Part shown: positions 1-6,683 of the stretch, one piece after another
Layout of the letters: each line of letters opens with the position of its first letter
Numbering within the stretch: the first letter of the stretch is position 1
NCBI RefSeq assembly: GCF_017255295.1
Contig: NZ_JAFKDE010000002.1
Location: forward strand, 248,001-312,000
Length of the DNA stretch: 64,000 nucleotides
Direction of reading: 5' to 3'
DNA from: Nitratireductor aquimarinus
GTDB lineage: Bacteria > Pseudomonadota > Alphaproteobacteria > Rhizobiales > Rhizobiaceae
Notes under the pieces: generated by a model
What the model was told of the DNA's origin: nothing
Databases searched by the model: none
What the model saw: the letters and a program-made list of their open reading frames with translations, nothing else
Program-made: the position numbers and the translations under genes

Positions 1-231
1 TGCGGCATTCAGGCTACTTCTGGCGATCTCTCGAACCACCGAGGTGTCTGCCCGTGTGCCCACGTCCTCAATTTTCTTGGCGAAGACATTGATTGCCACA
101 TAGTCGCGCAGGGACATGCCGGGATGGTCAACATACTCGTATGCCATCGGGTCTCCGCCGAACGATTCGTCTCGGACCTTCTCGCTTCGAGACCCAGGGA
201 AAACCAACCCACCATCGTTGATCTTTCTCAT
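1..231 (-). CDS. Partial phage early protein, unknown function
   Basis: Seventy-seven codons are visible from an ATG at 231; the frame runs off the left edge without a stop, so the protein is incomplete at its C-terminus. It is soluble, with a MSLRDYV motif at residues 39-45 of a kind I associate with small conserved rhizobial phage proteins. Its ATG overlaps the TGA of the upstream gene (ATGA at 228-231), placing it last among the visible genes of the leftward early operon. In a lambdoid layout int and xis would follow it, outside the window. A longer-looking frame antisense in register 9-215 is a shadow of this gene. Confidence 0.75.
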   Translation of the reverse strand, partial: MRKINDGGLVFPGSRSEKVRDESFGGDPMAYEYVDHPGMSLRDYVAINVFAKKIEDVGTRADTSVVREIARSSLNAA

Positions 232-410
232 CGCGCCGTCTCCTTCATGACTTCCTGAATATCCTCTGCCGCTTCTCGATTGCGTTCTGCGCGGGTGAGG
301 AAGTTCTTGGCGATCCAGCCTTTCCCCTTCTTGAGAAGCTTGCGGTAGACGTGCATGTTGAAGTCGCAGCGGCGGTGCATGGTGCAGTTCAGTTGCGTTA
401 GCGTGGTCAT
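228..410 (-). CDS. Small early phage protein, 60 aa
   Basis: The frame could start further upstream, but the ATG at 410 has a GGAGG ribosome-binding site and follows the stop of the next gene at once, so I start there. The product is basic and helical, with a KKGKGWIAKNFLTRAERNR stretch in the middle and no transmembrane segment. Its stop overlaps the start of the downstream gene by four bases, showing translational coupling in the leftward early operon. I do not recognise the family; its position suggests a host-takeover or regulatory role, which is inference. Confidence 0.7.
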   Translation of the reverse strand: MTTLTQLNCTMHRRCDFNMHVYRKLLKKGKGWIAKNFLTRAERNREAAEDIQEVMKETAR

Positions 411-411
411 C

Positions 412-585
412 TCACTGACCTCCGTTTGCTTTGGAATAGACGGCGTCGAGGCGGCTAAGCACTTCCTCAAGACTGCCGAGAGTGGGCGTCACATTGCCCT
501 GTACGTCTTTGATCCAGTGGGCGACGAAGGCGCGGGCAAACCAGATGGCGTCCTTCATCTCGCGGGGAGTGGCTTGCGTGGTCAT
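412..585 (-). CDS. Small early phage protein, 57 aa
   Basis: A 57-codon gene starts at an ATG with a strong GGAGG site (revcomp of 586-595). The product is MTTQATPRE followed by an amphipathic helix rich in Trp, Phe and Ala (around WFARAFVAHWIKD) and an acidic C-terminus. It overlaps its upstream neighbour by ATGA at 582-585 and ends one base before the downstream ATG, as expected within one operon. The function is unknown. A longer frame in another register (467-673) is rejected because it lacks this context. Confidence 0.65.
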   Translation of the reverse strand: MTTQATPREMKDAIWFARAFVAHWIKDVQGNVTPTLGSLEEVLSRLDAVYSKANGGQ

Positions 586-899
586 GCTGCCCTCCGGCTC
601 TCATAGAGCGCGATGTGGTCGGCCATCTGCTTGAGAGCGACGTGACGGTTGGCGTCGTAGCTCCAATGCTCACGGTCGCGCTTGTTCTCCTCGCGGATCG
701 TCATGCGCTCAATGCGGGCCTTCACCTTGTCGATAGGCTCGAAGGCATCCAGACCGGTGATGGCGTAGACGGCGCTGCGAAAGTGTGGGTACTGGCCGAC
801 CGAACGGCCCCATTCCGCCACATCGTCAACAGTGGTGCCGACTGCGATCTTGGTAAGCGCGCCTGTCAGGGCTTGGGCTGTGAGGGCATGAGCGTTCAT
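582..899 (-). CDS. Early phage protein, 105 aa, unknown function
   Basis: A 105-residue soluble, mostly helical protein starts at ATG 899. It has a hydrophobic Ala/Leu-rich N-terminal third and a charged C-terminal half (KARIERMTIREENKRDREHW), with no recognised domain. Its TGA overlaps the next ATG. Between this start and the upstream gene (900-998) I see only a short gap with a GAGG-type ribosome-binding site. It belongs to the leftward early operon driven from the operator cluster at 1303-1383. Confidence 0.75.
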   Translation of the reverse strand: MNAHALTAQALTGALTKIAVGTTVDDVAEWGRSVGQYPHFRSAVYAITGLDAFEPIDKVKARIERMTIREENKRDREHWSYDANRHVALKQMADHIALYESRRAA

Positions 900-998
900 C
901 GTTCTCTTCCTCTCGTTCCCGGCAGATCAGCTTTGCGTGCCGGTGGGGTGTGTTCGATGAGGATGAGAGGCATTCGCGCCTCTTATCCGGGTGGATGA

Positions 999-1271
999 TC
1001 AGGCGGTGCGCCAGCAGCGGTAGGTGCCGTCTTTCTGGCGAGAAGTGGAGAAGGTCATCCCGTTGGTAAGCCCAAATCTCGAAGCGGCCATCCTGATTTT
1101 ATGGACGTCGTTGTTATCCGCCCCGAAGGAAAAGCTGTCTCCGACTTCCATCTCTTGGAAGGGATATTTTGACGTCCCTTTTCGGGAGCTGATGCGACCG
1201 TTGAACGGTACGTTCTTCTCGATTTTGAAATCGTCTGTCTGCTGTGGGAATTTCTGAACGACTGCGCTCAT
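999..1271 (-). CDS. First gene of leftward early operon, 90 aa
   Basis: A 90-residue protein starts at ATG 1271 with a GAGGA site. The central part holds KYPFQEMEVGDSF, a motif I have seen in small phage proteins that place a conserved YPF and GDSF around a beta-rich core; their role is unknown to me. The C-terminus (FSTSRQKDGTYRCWRTA) resembles a DNA-contacting tail, which is inference. It is the first gene downstream of the leftward promoter and its operators, so it should be expressed early and repressed in the lysogen. Confidence 0.75.
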   Translation of the reverse strand: MSAVVQKFPQQTDDFKIEKNVPFNGRISSRKGTSKYPFQEMEVGDSFSFGADNNDVHKIRMAASRFGLTNGMTFSTSRQKDGTYRCWRTA

Positions 1272-1302
1272 TTCGGTGTCCTCATCTCGTGTTGATGAAA
1301 AG

Positions 1303-1383
1303 ACAATGGCACGGGAAGTATCCCGCAGTCAAGGGATGCATCCCGATTATTTTCTGGCAATGTCGGGACATATCCCGTATATG
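1303..1383. promoter_or_regulatory. Left operator cluster (three sites) with leftward promoter
   Basis: Three dyads occur: CGGGAAGTATCCCG (1312-1325), AGGGATGCATCCCG (1332-1345) and CGGGACATATCCCG (1364-1377), consensus CGGGA-N4-TCCCG. On the minus strand TTGACT (1332-1327) is followed 17-18 bases later by CCATTG/CATTGT, so the first operator lies in the spacer of the leftward promoter. The same sites recur at 2559-2630. This is the equivalent of lambda oL/pL. The third site may also control a rightward promoter with a TATATG -10 at 1378-1383 for the HTH gene beginning at 1390. Confidence 0.8.
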
Positions 1384-1389
1384 GGGTGC

Positions 1390-1788
1390 ATGAAAATCAT
1401 CGACCCCTACACCAAGCAGTGGAATGAGAATCGCGTTGACTGGCTGTATCAGTTGGCGCGGTGTGGCGAGATCAGCGCCGCAGCCGTCCGCGTCGGCTTG
1501 CTTTTCGGCACGTTCCTACAGCCAGAAGACCGCGAGAGCGTTCATCCGAAATATCAGTGGCTGGTGGATAATGCGCACATGAGCCGCAGCACTGTGTCTA
1601 AGGCGCTGGACGAATTAGAGGGCGCAGGCTTTCTTGAGGTTGAGCGCTTCCATGCGGAGGCTAACCACTACTCGATGCCTTTTGACGGGGAAGGGAAGTG
1701 GCAGCGCAAGCGCACGAAGCCCTATTCTCCGAAGGAGATGAAGAACCCGCCGAAGGGGAGGCGTCAGCGCATTGCGTCTAAATTTTAG
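1390..1788 (+). CDS. Winged-helix DNA-binding protein, probable regulator
   Basis: The open frame extends left to a GTG at 1276, but that stretch is filled with operators, so I start at ATG 1390 (132 aa), seven bases after a plausible -10. The core (about residues 15-95) reads as a winged helix: helices over VDWLYQLARCGEISAAAVRV, then a recognition segment SRSTVSKALDELEGAGFLEV typical of helix-turn-helix repressors and replication proteins. The C-terminus is very basic. It sits between the two operator clusters, convergent with the repressor gene, and its stop lies inside a palindrome. A role in lysogeny control is inference. Confidence 0.65.
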   Translation: MKIIDPYTKQWNENRVDWLYQLARCGEISAAAVRVGLLFGTFLQPEDRESVHPKYQWLVDNAHMSRSTVSKALDELEGAGFLEVERFHAEANHYSMPFDGEGKWQRKRTKPYSPKEMKNPPKGRRQRIASKF

Positions 1789-1877
1789 ACCATTAAGATA
1801 TACGGTCCTTATATGTTCTAAGGAAGAATATAGAAAAAAGACCATATATCTATTGTCGTCTAATTTTTAGACGCAAT
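1771..1877. repeat. Inverted pair of palindromes between convergent genes
   Basis: GTCTAAATTTTAGAC (1776-1790) and GTCTAATTTTTAGAC (1858-1872) are 15-bp near-palindromes differing at one base. They lie in 20-bp arms (1771-1790 and 1858-1877) that are reverse complements apart from two central bases. They bracket the 3' ends of the convergent HTH gene and the repressor gene. Either they act as bidirectional terminators (A/T-rich stems) or they are binding sites for a regulator. Confidence 0.6.
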
Positions 1878-1885
1878 CGCCTCGG

Positions 1886-2557
1886 CTACGAGAAAGACCA
1901 AGGGTTGTAGCTGCCGATGACGACGCCTCGAACTTGGTATTCGATCATGTCGTCATCGCCGTTAACCTCAATCCGCTTATGGCGCGGGTTTGAGCTACGC
2001 GGTGCTAGATACCGTGTGCCGTTCTCGACTTCCACCTCTTTGAGAGTTGTTTCAACGAGATGCGTCCCGGCCACGCTGCGCTCGACGTGGAGGACTAGTC
2101 CCGGCTTCAAGCCTAGGCCGGTATCTCCGAACTCTGCGCAGATCACAAAGCTCCCGTTAGGGAAATACTTGTCCATGGAGTCACCAGACACGCGCAATGC
2201 ATACTGGCGAGCATGGGGGAAGTTACGTTCATCCTTCACCACGTTCACCGTTGGGTAGTCTTCATCCTGGCTTACGAGAGTGATGTCACGAAACTGCCCC
2301 GCCTCAATGACCCCCACTACAGGTAGCCCCACCACCTCGACCGTGGGCGACCCTGTCTTACCAGTCAGTAAAAAATCGGGCGAAACTTTTAATGCCTTAG
2401 CCAGCTTGGCGAGGCTCTCGGCTCCCGGCTGGACCTCTTTCCGCTTTAGGTCTCGAATATAATCCTGACTTAGCCCCGCAGCTTTAGAGGCCGCAGCGGC
2501 AGACATTCCGAGCTCTTTCAGGCGCTCGTGGATTCGCTCGATCATCTTCTGGGTCAT
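1886..2557 (-). CDS. CI-type repressor with S24 autoprotease domain
   Basis: A 223-residue lytic repressor of prophage 1. Residues 4-63 form a Cro/CI-type helix-turn-helix (SAAAASKAAGLSQDYIRDLK). After a linker with an Ala86-Gly87 cleavage site comes a LexA/S24 peptidase domain, with nucleophile Ser127 in VSGDSMDKYF and general base Lys173 in ETTLKEVE. RecA-stimulated self-cleavage and prophage induction on DNA damage are expected from the family. The ATG at 2557 lies within a few bases of a TATAGT -10 on the minus strand, so the message may be leaderless. The operators at 2559-2630 and 1312-1377 are its likely targets. Confidence 0.93.
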   Translation of the reverse strand: MTQKMIERIHERLKELGMSAAAASKAAGLSQDYIRDLKRKEVQPGAESLAKLAKALKVSPDFLLTGKTGSPTVEVVGLPVVGVIEAGQFRDITLVSQDEDYPTVNVVKDERNFPHARQYALRVSGDSMDKYFPNGSFVICAEFGDTGLGLKPGLVLHVERSVAGTHLVETTLKEVEVENGTRYLAPRSSNPRHKRIEVNGDDDMIEYQVRGVVIGSYNPWSFS

Positions 2558-2558
2558 G

Positions 2559-2637
2559 CGGGACTATATCCCACAGCAGAAAAAAACACGAAAGCGGGAT
2601 GCGTCCCTTGACAAAGCGGGATGCGTCCCGCTAGATG
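2559..2637. promoter_or_regulatory. Right operator cluster with divergent promoters
   Basis: Sites: CGGGACTATATCCC (2559-2572, one base longer in the spacer), CGGGATGCGTCCCT (2595-2608) and CGGGATGCGTCCCG (2617-2630). The rightward promoter is CTTGAC (2607-2612), an 18-base spacer filled by the third operator, then CTAGAT (2631-2636); transcription would begin at about the ATG of the next gene (2643). The leftward promoter uses TATAGT (2568-2563, minus) inside the first operator. The layout matches lambda oR with pR and pRM. Confidence 0.85.
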
Positions 2638-2642
2638 GTCGC

Positions 2643-2885
2643 ATGATGAAGAAGACACCCACAGCCGAAACGATCCGCCAAGAGCTTTTGAAGCGCGCCA
2701 ATGCGTACGCCCAGAAGCACGGGAAGAGCCTTTCGTTCATCTCCGAGCAGGCGGTGAAAGACAGCAAGTTTCTCGCGGAGGTTTCGCGGGGCAGGAACTT
2801 CACGATCAAGACATACGACGCCGTGATCGGCTGGCTGGATAGCGCCGAGCGCGCTTCCAAAGCCCCCTCCAAGGAGACGGCATAG
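2643..2885 (+). CDS. Cro-like small regulator, 80 aa
   Basis: The frame is open upstream to 2556, but that part overlaps the operators; the tandem ATGs at 2643 and 2646 sit at the expected transcription start. The 80-residue helical product contains a segment around LSFISEQAVKDSKFLAEVSR that resembles a helix-turn-helix, followed by TYDAVIGWLDSAER. Its position, first gene of the rightward operon opposite the repressor, is that of cro. A leaderless message is inferred because there is no room for a ribosome-binding site. Confidence 0.7.
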   Translation: MMKKTPTAETIRQELLKRANAYAQKHGKSLSFISEQAVKDSKFLAEVSRGRNFTIKTYDAVIGWLDSAERASKAPSKETA

Positions 2886-2887
2886 CC

Positions 2888-3178
2888 ATGAGCAAGATCG
2901 ATGATCCTATCCGAATCTACGCGACAGTTCACGGTGCTTCCACGGTCATTCCAACCGGCATTCGCCAACTCATTGGTGGGTGGATCGAGTTCCAGACCAA
3001 GCCGAACGCTACCGAATATGTTCGGGGCGATATTGCAGCGGAGATGCTGGAAGCGCTGGAGGCTATGAAGGATTGTGTTCTCACGGCACGGGCAGGCTTC
3101 GAGGTTGATCCCGATAAGGCGTGGGAAGCTTTGAAACAGGCCAACGCCGCTCTCTCCAAAGCCACAGGAGGCGAGTGA
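2888..3178 (+). CDS. Early phage protein, 96 aa
   Basis: A 96-residue soluble protein starts two bases after the stop of the Cro-like gene. The N-terminal half is beta-rich and the C-terminal half helical, including AAEMLEALEAMKDCVLTARAG, a pattern seen in small phage proteins of unknown function. There is no transmembrane segment. It belongs to the rightward early operon, repressed in the lysogen by the operators upstream. Confidence 0.75.
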   Translation: MSKIDDPIRIYATVHGASTVIPTGIRQLIGGWIEFQTKPNATEYVRGDIAAEMLEALEAMKDCVLTARAGFEVDPDKAWEALKQANAALSKATGGE

Positions 3179-3179
3179 C

Positions 3180-3272
3180 ATGACCAATTCCATCGACACC
3201 GCCTTATTCCTCTCTTTCCTTCTCATCCTTTCCACCTGCGCTGTTGTGGCGCTGGGTATGGGGTCGCTGTGA
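3180..3272 (+). CDS. Tiny membrane peptide, 30 aa
   Basis: A 30-codon gene with GGAGG five to ten bases before its ATG. The product starts MTNSIDTA and then has one hydrophobic segment (about residues 9-27) over nearly its whole length. It overlaps the following start (TGATG at 3270-3274). It is the first of four tiny membrane peptides in this operon; the role is unknown. Confidence 0.6.
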   Translation: MTNSIDTALFLSFLLILSTCAVVALGMGSL

Positions 3273-3499
3273 TGAGAATGCAGTTCACCCAATCGCCAGC
3301 GGGTATCTCATGCCATTTCCTAGCCCGCTCTCACCCCATAGCCGTGCATGGGCGCGATAAAGGCACGGCAGCTAATTCCAATCGCGGCCCATCCTCCCAA
3401 GCCGCGTATGCCGGGGAGGTTTTTCCTCCTCCGTTCGCCTCCCCGGCAACCCAATTCTACAGCCCCTGGAAGACGAAGCGCGAAGGGTTCTGGTTATGA
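3272..3499 (+). CDS. Hypothetical early protein, 75 aa
   Basis: The frame from ATG 3272 is bounded by overlaps on both sides (TGATG with the gene before, ATGA at 3496-3499 with the gene after), which is the main reason to accept it. The product is polar, proline- and glycine-rich and shows no recognisable domain. Codon patterns alone would not prove it, and the segment could instead be an untranslated spacer. Confidence 0.45.
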   Translation: MRMQFTQSPAGISCHFLARSHPIAVHGRDKGTAANSNRGPSSQAAYAGEVFPPPFASPATQFYSPWKTKREGFWL

Positions 3500-3654
3500 G
3501 CTTGCCAAAGATTTTGTCGTCGGCTTCTGGAGCCTTCCTTGTTGGCGCTCTCTTGATCGCTCCTATGGGGGATATCTGGTCGGCGGTGTTGATCATCGGG
3601 TCAATACAATACTCGGTCGCCGGTCTGATCATCCGCGAGATCAGGAGGGGATAA
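3496..3654 (+). CDS. Small membrane protein, 52 aa
   Basis: A 52-residue protein with two hydrophobic stretches (about residues 10-25 and 29-46, the second VLIIGSIQYSVAGLII) and a basic C-terminus (REIRRG). It overlaps the preceding stop by ATGA, and a GGAGG for the next gene lies at its own 3' end. It could be an exclusion or membrane-interacting early peptide; this is inference from size and position only. Confidence 0.65.
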   Translation: MSLPKILSSASGAFLVGALLIAPMGDIWSAVLIIGSIQYSVAGLIIREIRRG

Positions 3655-3655
3655 C

Positions 3656-3976
3656 ATGCAGCCGGCAGTTGTCATTATCCGCCTTCAATACCAGCGGCGA
3701 CCTGAGGGGGAAGCTGGATTCGAGGACACTACCAGCTTCCCCATGCGCGCGGCGGTGCGCATTCAAGAATTTGCCGGGCCTATAAAGGCCGCCCGAAGCC
3801 TTTTCACGCGAGCGCTCTTCAATCTTCGCCAAAAGTCGCTGAGCTGCTTCCGCGTAGGTTTCCAAAAGTCCGTTCCTTCCATCGCTGAGTTCCAACAATC
3901 AGGAACCTACCGCGAAGGAGCGACAAGGTGTTGCCGAAAACCTGCAAGCGTTTGCCGAAACGAGGCAAGGAAATGA
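3656..3976 (+). CDS. Hypothetical early protein, 106 aa
   Basis: ATG 3656 follows AGGAGG and the stop overlaps the next ATG (3973-3976). The product is rich in Arg, Cys and Phe and has no recognised domain. An opposite-strand frame (3641-3898) also looks protein-like, but it would run against the operon and has no ribosome-binding site, so I prefer this one with caution. Confidence 0.5.
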   Translation: MQPAVVIIRLQYQRRPEGEAGFEDTTSFPMRAAVRIQEFAGPIKAARSLFTRALFNLRQKSLSCFRVGFQKSVPSIAEFQQSGTYREGATRCCRKPASVCRNEARK

Positions 3977-4323
3977 GTGACGTTGCATACGCACAGAGTT
4001 TGTTCAGGGAGGCGTTCCCCAAGTCCCGCTACGGGAAGGTGGATGCGCTTCTCTACGAAGCATACCGGTTTCTCAAGCCGAGGGTGGAGAACCGCATCGA
4101 GCGGCCCTTCACAATTCGGCGCTGTGAGACCCTGCACCGGGGGACTGCTCGGCGCGTCGATGGGGCCGAACTGGACGCCCTGAAAGAAGCACGGATTGAG
4201 GAAATGAAACGTGAGCGCAAAGAGATCATCGAGCGTTTGGCGGCTCTTGAGGGCCGTCTTGCCAGAAACGGTCCGCTATCGGCTAGCGAAACGCTTTCAG
4301 AAGGTCGCGATCAAGCGGCTTGA
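3973..4323 (+). CDS. Conserved phage protein, 116 aa
   Basis: The frame is open from 3928, but ATG 3973 gives an ATGA overlap and an AAGGA site. The N-terminus (DVAYAQSLFREAFPKSRYG) is helical. The middle holds a short basic beta-helix unit with RRCETLHRGTARRVDGAEL, a pattern I associate with a small rhizobial phage family that may bind nucleic acid, and the C-terminal third is a long helix. Function unknown. A short untranslated spacer (4324-4389) follows. Confidence 0.75.
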   Translation: MSDVAYAQSLFREAFPKSRYGKVDALLYEAYRFLKPRVENRIERPFTIRRCETLHRGTARRVDGAELDALKEARIEEMKRERKEIIERLAALEGRLARNGPLSASETLSEGRDQAA

Positions 4324-4389
4324 TTGGGCCGATGAGATTTATCCGGAGGGCTTGGAAGCCCGCGCCCCGGAAGCTGAGGAGAATGAGTG

Positions 4390-4554
4390 ATGACATTGGC
4401 ATATATGAGTCTCGTCGGGCGTATTGGAAGTATCATCGGAATGGTCTGTGCTGCCATCTTCGAAGCTGACTTGTCTTACGTCATCGCCTTCGGGTTCCTG
4501 ACGCTTCTTTTCCAGAGAGACCTTCACCGCGCCATGGACAAATTGGGGCGGTGA
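4390..4554 (+). CDS. Small membrane protein, 54 aa
   Basis: A 54-residue protein with two hydrophobic segments (about residues 7-24 and 30-42) and a basic end (HRAMDKLGR). It is too short for standard gene calling, but its stop is followed one base later by the next ATG. It is the third of four tiny membrane proteins in the rightward early operon. Confidence 0.6.
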   Translation: MTLAYMSLVGRIGSIIGMVCAAIFEADLSYVIAFGFLTLLFQRDLHRAMDKLGR

Positions 4555-4555
4555 G

Positions 4556-4675
4556 ATGAGCCCTTTCTCCCGTCCCCACCCCACCACTACAGAAACCCTA
4601 TTAGGCGTTGTTCTTGTGGCAGCCATTGCTCTTGGTGCTCTGTACCTCGCTGCATGGATGCTGGGAGCGGTGTGA
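4556..4675 (+). CDS. Small membrane peptide, 39 aa
   Basis: Thirty-nine residues: a polar Pro/Thr-rich N-terminus, then one transmembrane segment (about residues 15-39, VVLVAAIALGALYLAAW). Its TGA shares a base with the ATG of the PAPS-reductase-like gene (4673-4677), indicating coupled translation. Confidence 0.6.
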   Translation: MSPFSRPHPTTTETLLGVVLVAAIALGALYLAAWMLGAV

Positions 4676-5427
4676 TGGAGGATAAACGCACACTCATTTG
4701 GTGGAGTACTGGAGCCGCCAGCGCGATCATGTGTCGCCTTATGCTGCGTGAAGAACCGGAAGCTTTGATCGTGCGCTGCGAAACAAACAATGAAGACCCA
4801 GACAACTACCGCTTTGAAGCTGACGTTATGCGTTGGCTGGACGCATCGGTCACGCTCCTTCAATCTGACGAATATGCGAGCGTTTGGGACGTTTGGCAGA
4901 AGCGCCGTTATATGTCTGGCATTAATGGCGCACCTTGCACATCGGAGATGAAGATTGCGCCTCGGTTAGCCTTTCAGAAGCCCACCGACCTGCATGTATT
5001 CGGATACACGGCGGATAAAGAAGATTGCGACCGGTTCGACAGGCTGAAATCGAATTACCCTGAACTGAAAGTTCGTGCACCGCTGATCGAGCAAGGAATT
5101 ACTAAAGCCGCCAGCCTGGCAATGGTGGAGCGTGCGGGGCTGGAGTTGCCACGATCCTACGCGATGGGTTTCCCCAATGCGAACTGTCTTCAGACAGGAT
5201 GCGTGAAGGCGACCAGCCCGAACTATTGGGCTCTATATCGTCATCACTTCCCGGAGAACTTTGAGAGAACCGCCGCATATGCGCGAGAGATCGGGGCGCG
5301 GCTTACGCGTATCAACGATGAGCGCATGTTCATCGATGAAATACCGAATGATTGGCCAATGACGAAGCCAATTGTCCCCGCATGCGACTTCCTTTGTGCG
5401 TTGGCAGAGATGGATGACGCAGCATGA
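4675..5427 (+). CDS. PAPS-reductase-like PP-loop protein
   Basis: A 250-residue protein of the phosphoadenosine-phosphosulfate reductase / adenine-nucleotide alpha-hydrolase superfamily, common in phages. The PP-loop region near residue 8 reads WWSTGAASAIMC where classical members have SGGKDS, so nucleotide handling may differ. Conserved Cys-containing segments follow: RCETNNED, NGAPCTSEMK, and CLQTGCVKATSPNYW, the last resembling a metal or FeS-ligating motif. I start at ATG 4675 because of the TGATG overlap. The phage role (sulfur chemistry, nucleic acid modification or host interference) is not established. Confidence 0.8.
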   Translation: MEDKRTLIWWSTGAASAIMCRLMLREEPEALIVRCETNNEDPDNYRFEADVMRWLDASVTLLQSDEYASVWDVWQKRRYMSGINGAPCTSEMKIAPRLAFQKPTDLHVFGYTADKEDCDRFDRLKSNYPELKVRAPLIEQGITKAASLAMVERAGLELPRSYAMGFPNANCLQTGCVKATSPNYWALYRHHFPENFERTAAYAREIGARLTRINDERMFIDEIPNDWPMTKPIVPACDFLCALAEMDDAA

Positions 5428-5741
5428 CTATAGCACCAACGATCAAGTATGAAATCTTCATCGCGGGCGATATCCAGCAGGCTAAGCAGGTGTGTCGTGA
5501 GTTCTGTTTCGCGGAGGGCCTCTGCGTTACGGTCGAGCCGGTCACATACATTTACACTGGCGGCGAAGAAGAAGGCGTGCGGGTTGGCCTTATCAACTAT
5601 CCGCGCTTCCCTACCAACAAAGATGATCTTGCGGCGGTAGCCCGCGACTTGGCGTCCAGCCTTATGCGCCGGCTTTGCCAGCACTCCTACAGTATCGTTG
5701 GGCCGGATGAAACGGAATGGATTTCGCGGAGGCCTTCATGA
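5424..5741 (+). CDS. Early phage protein, 105 aa
   Basis: A 105-residue alpha/beta protein linked by ATGA overlaps on both sides (5424-5427 and 5738-5741). The N-terminal KYEIFIAGDIQQAKQVCREF and the following VTVEPVTYIYTGG suggest a small ferredoxin-like fold. I know similar proteins next to phage nucleases but no function. Confidence 0.75.
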   Translation: MTIAPTIKYEIFIAGDIQQAKQVCREFCFAEGLCVTVEPVTYIYTGGEEEGVRVGLINYPRFPTNKDDLAAVARDLASSLMRRLCQHSYSIVGPDETEWISRRPS

Positions 5742-6094
5742 TCCGCCTATCTCTCCCATACCCGCCTAGTGCCTGGGACTTATACACCGGGTGGGGCAAG
5801 TCGCGCCGTCTATCGGGCGAGTATCGCAAATGGCGAGAGGATTGCGGCCACTTCATTCGCGGCAGGAATGAGCATCCAATTAGCGTGCCGTTCTCCTGCT
5901 CCATAGCCTTGAAACGCCCGAACAAGCGGCAGGATCTGGACAATCGAAGCAAGGCGATTTTGGACGCGCTCCAGCACTACGGGGTGATCAAGAACGACAA
6001 CCTTCTGGAGCGCCTAACGATGCAATGGGACGCCGGTCTTGACGCTGAATGCGTTGTGATCGTGCAGCCAGCAGAAGAGGCGATGGCAGCATGA
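5738..6094 (+). CDS. rusA: RusA-type Holliday junction resolvase
   Basis: A 118-residue endonuclease that cleaves four-way DNA junctions during phage recombination. The start at ATG 5738 overlaps the preceding stop. The N-terminus has the family's LPYPPSAWD opening, and the catalytic core is RQDLDNRSKAILDALQ near residues 71-86, containing the D-x-DN acidic motif that binds magnesium, followed by VIKND. Length is typical (about 120 residues). It sits between small early genes of the replication segment. Confidence 0.9.
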   Translation: MIRLSLPYPPSAWDLYTGWGKSRRLSGEYRKWREDCGHFIRGRNEHPISVPFSCSIALKRPNKRQDLDNRSKAILDALQHYGVIKNDNLLERLTMQWDAGLDAECVVIVQPAEEAMAA

Positions 6095-6300
6095 CCCGCT
6101 TCACCAAGCAAGAGCTATGCGAGATTTTCGCAGGCGAGATAGCGGCGATCAAGGATTTCGCGGCCCTTCATCGCAAGAAGGGTGATCGCCCAGAAGCATG
6201 GTTTTCACAGCAGGATCGCCGCTTAGCAGCGCATCAGCAAATCCTCGGATGGCTGAAGCAGGCAGCAGAGCGCGACCGGAAAGAGGAGATGCAGCAGTGA
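6091..6300 (+). CDS. Small early protein, 69 aa
   Basis: A soluble helical protein starting with ATG in an ATGA overlap with rusA and ending in a GTGA overlap with the next gene. It contains TRFTKQELCEIFAGEIAAI and a DRRLAAHQQILGWLKQA helix. No family recognised. The arrangement shows it belongs to the replication segment of the operon. Confidence 0.7.
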   Translation: MTRFTKQELCEIFAGEIAAIKDFAALHRKKGDRPEAWFSQQDRRLAAHQQILGWLKQAAERDRKEEMQQ

Positions 6301-6683
6301 AGAAGCTCAGAACACCGGAGCCGGAAGGCTTCACCCGCTTCTGGAGCGAGTACGGCTACAAGGTCGGCAAGAAGGCTTGCCTCAAGCTGTGGGAACGCGA
6401 GGGGCTGGAGGATATTGTAGATGACATCTGCGCCTCCATCCCCGCCTACGACGCCCATCTAGCGGCCAATCCGTGGAAGCACAAGAAGCACCCGCACACA
6501 TTCCTGAACGGCGCGCATTGGGAAGACGAATACCCAGAGGCACAGCGCCCCCAGACCTCTCTAACAGCGGCCCGATCCATCCTTCAAAGACTGGAGCGCG
6601 AAAGTGAACACGGAAGGCAAGAAACGCTCATTGATGGCAATTACGATCATGCTCAACAGCTTCCCAGCACAGAGTGGCATTGA
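6297..6683 (+). CDS. Replication-associated protein, helicase-loader-like
   Basis: A 128-residue protein with a GTG start at 6297 coupled to the gene before (GTGA). Residues 10-33 match the pattern F-W-x-x-Y-x-x-K-x-G-K-x-A/C-x-K-x-W seen in phage replisome-organiser and DnaT-like proteins, followed by a PHTFLNGAHWEDEYP segment typical of the same group. It probably helps recruit host helicase to the phage origin; this is family-level inference. Confidence 0.6.
   Translation: MKKLRTPEPEGFTRFWSEYGYKVGKKACLKLWEREGLEDIVDDICASIPAYDAHLAANPWKHKKHPHTFLNGAHWEDEYPEAQRPQTSLTAARSILQRLERESEHGRQETLIDGNYDHAQQLPSTEWH

Noticed and set aside
467-673. A 68-codon minus-strand frame
   Set aside because: Another register here contains two coupled genes with ribosome-binding sites (412-585 and 582-899).
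3641-3898. An 85-codon minus-strand frame with helical look
   Set aside because: It opposes the operon direction and overlaps a gene supported by AGGAGG and an ATGA overlap.
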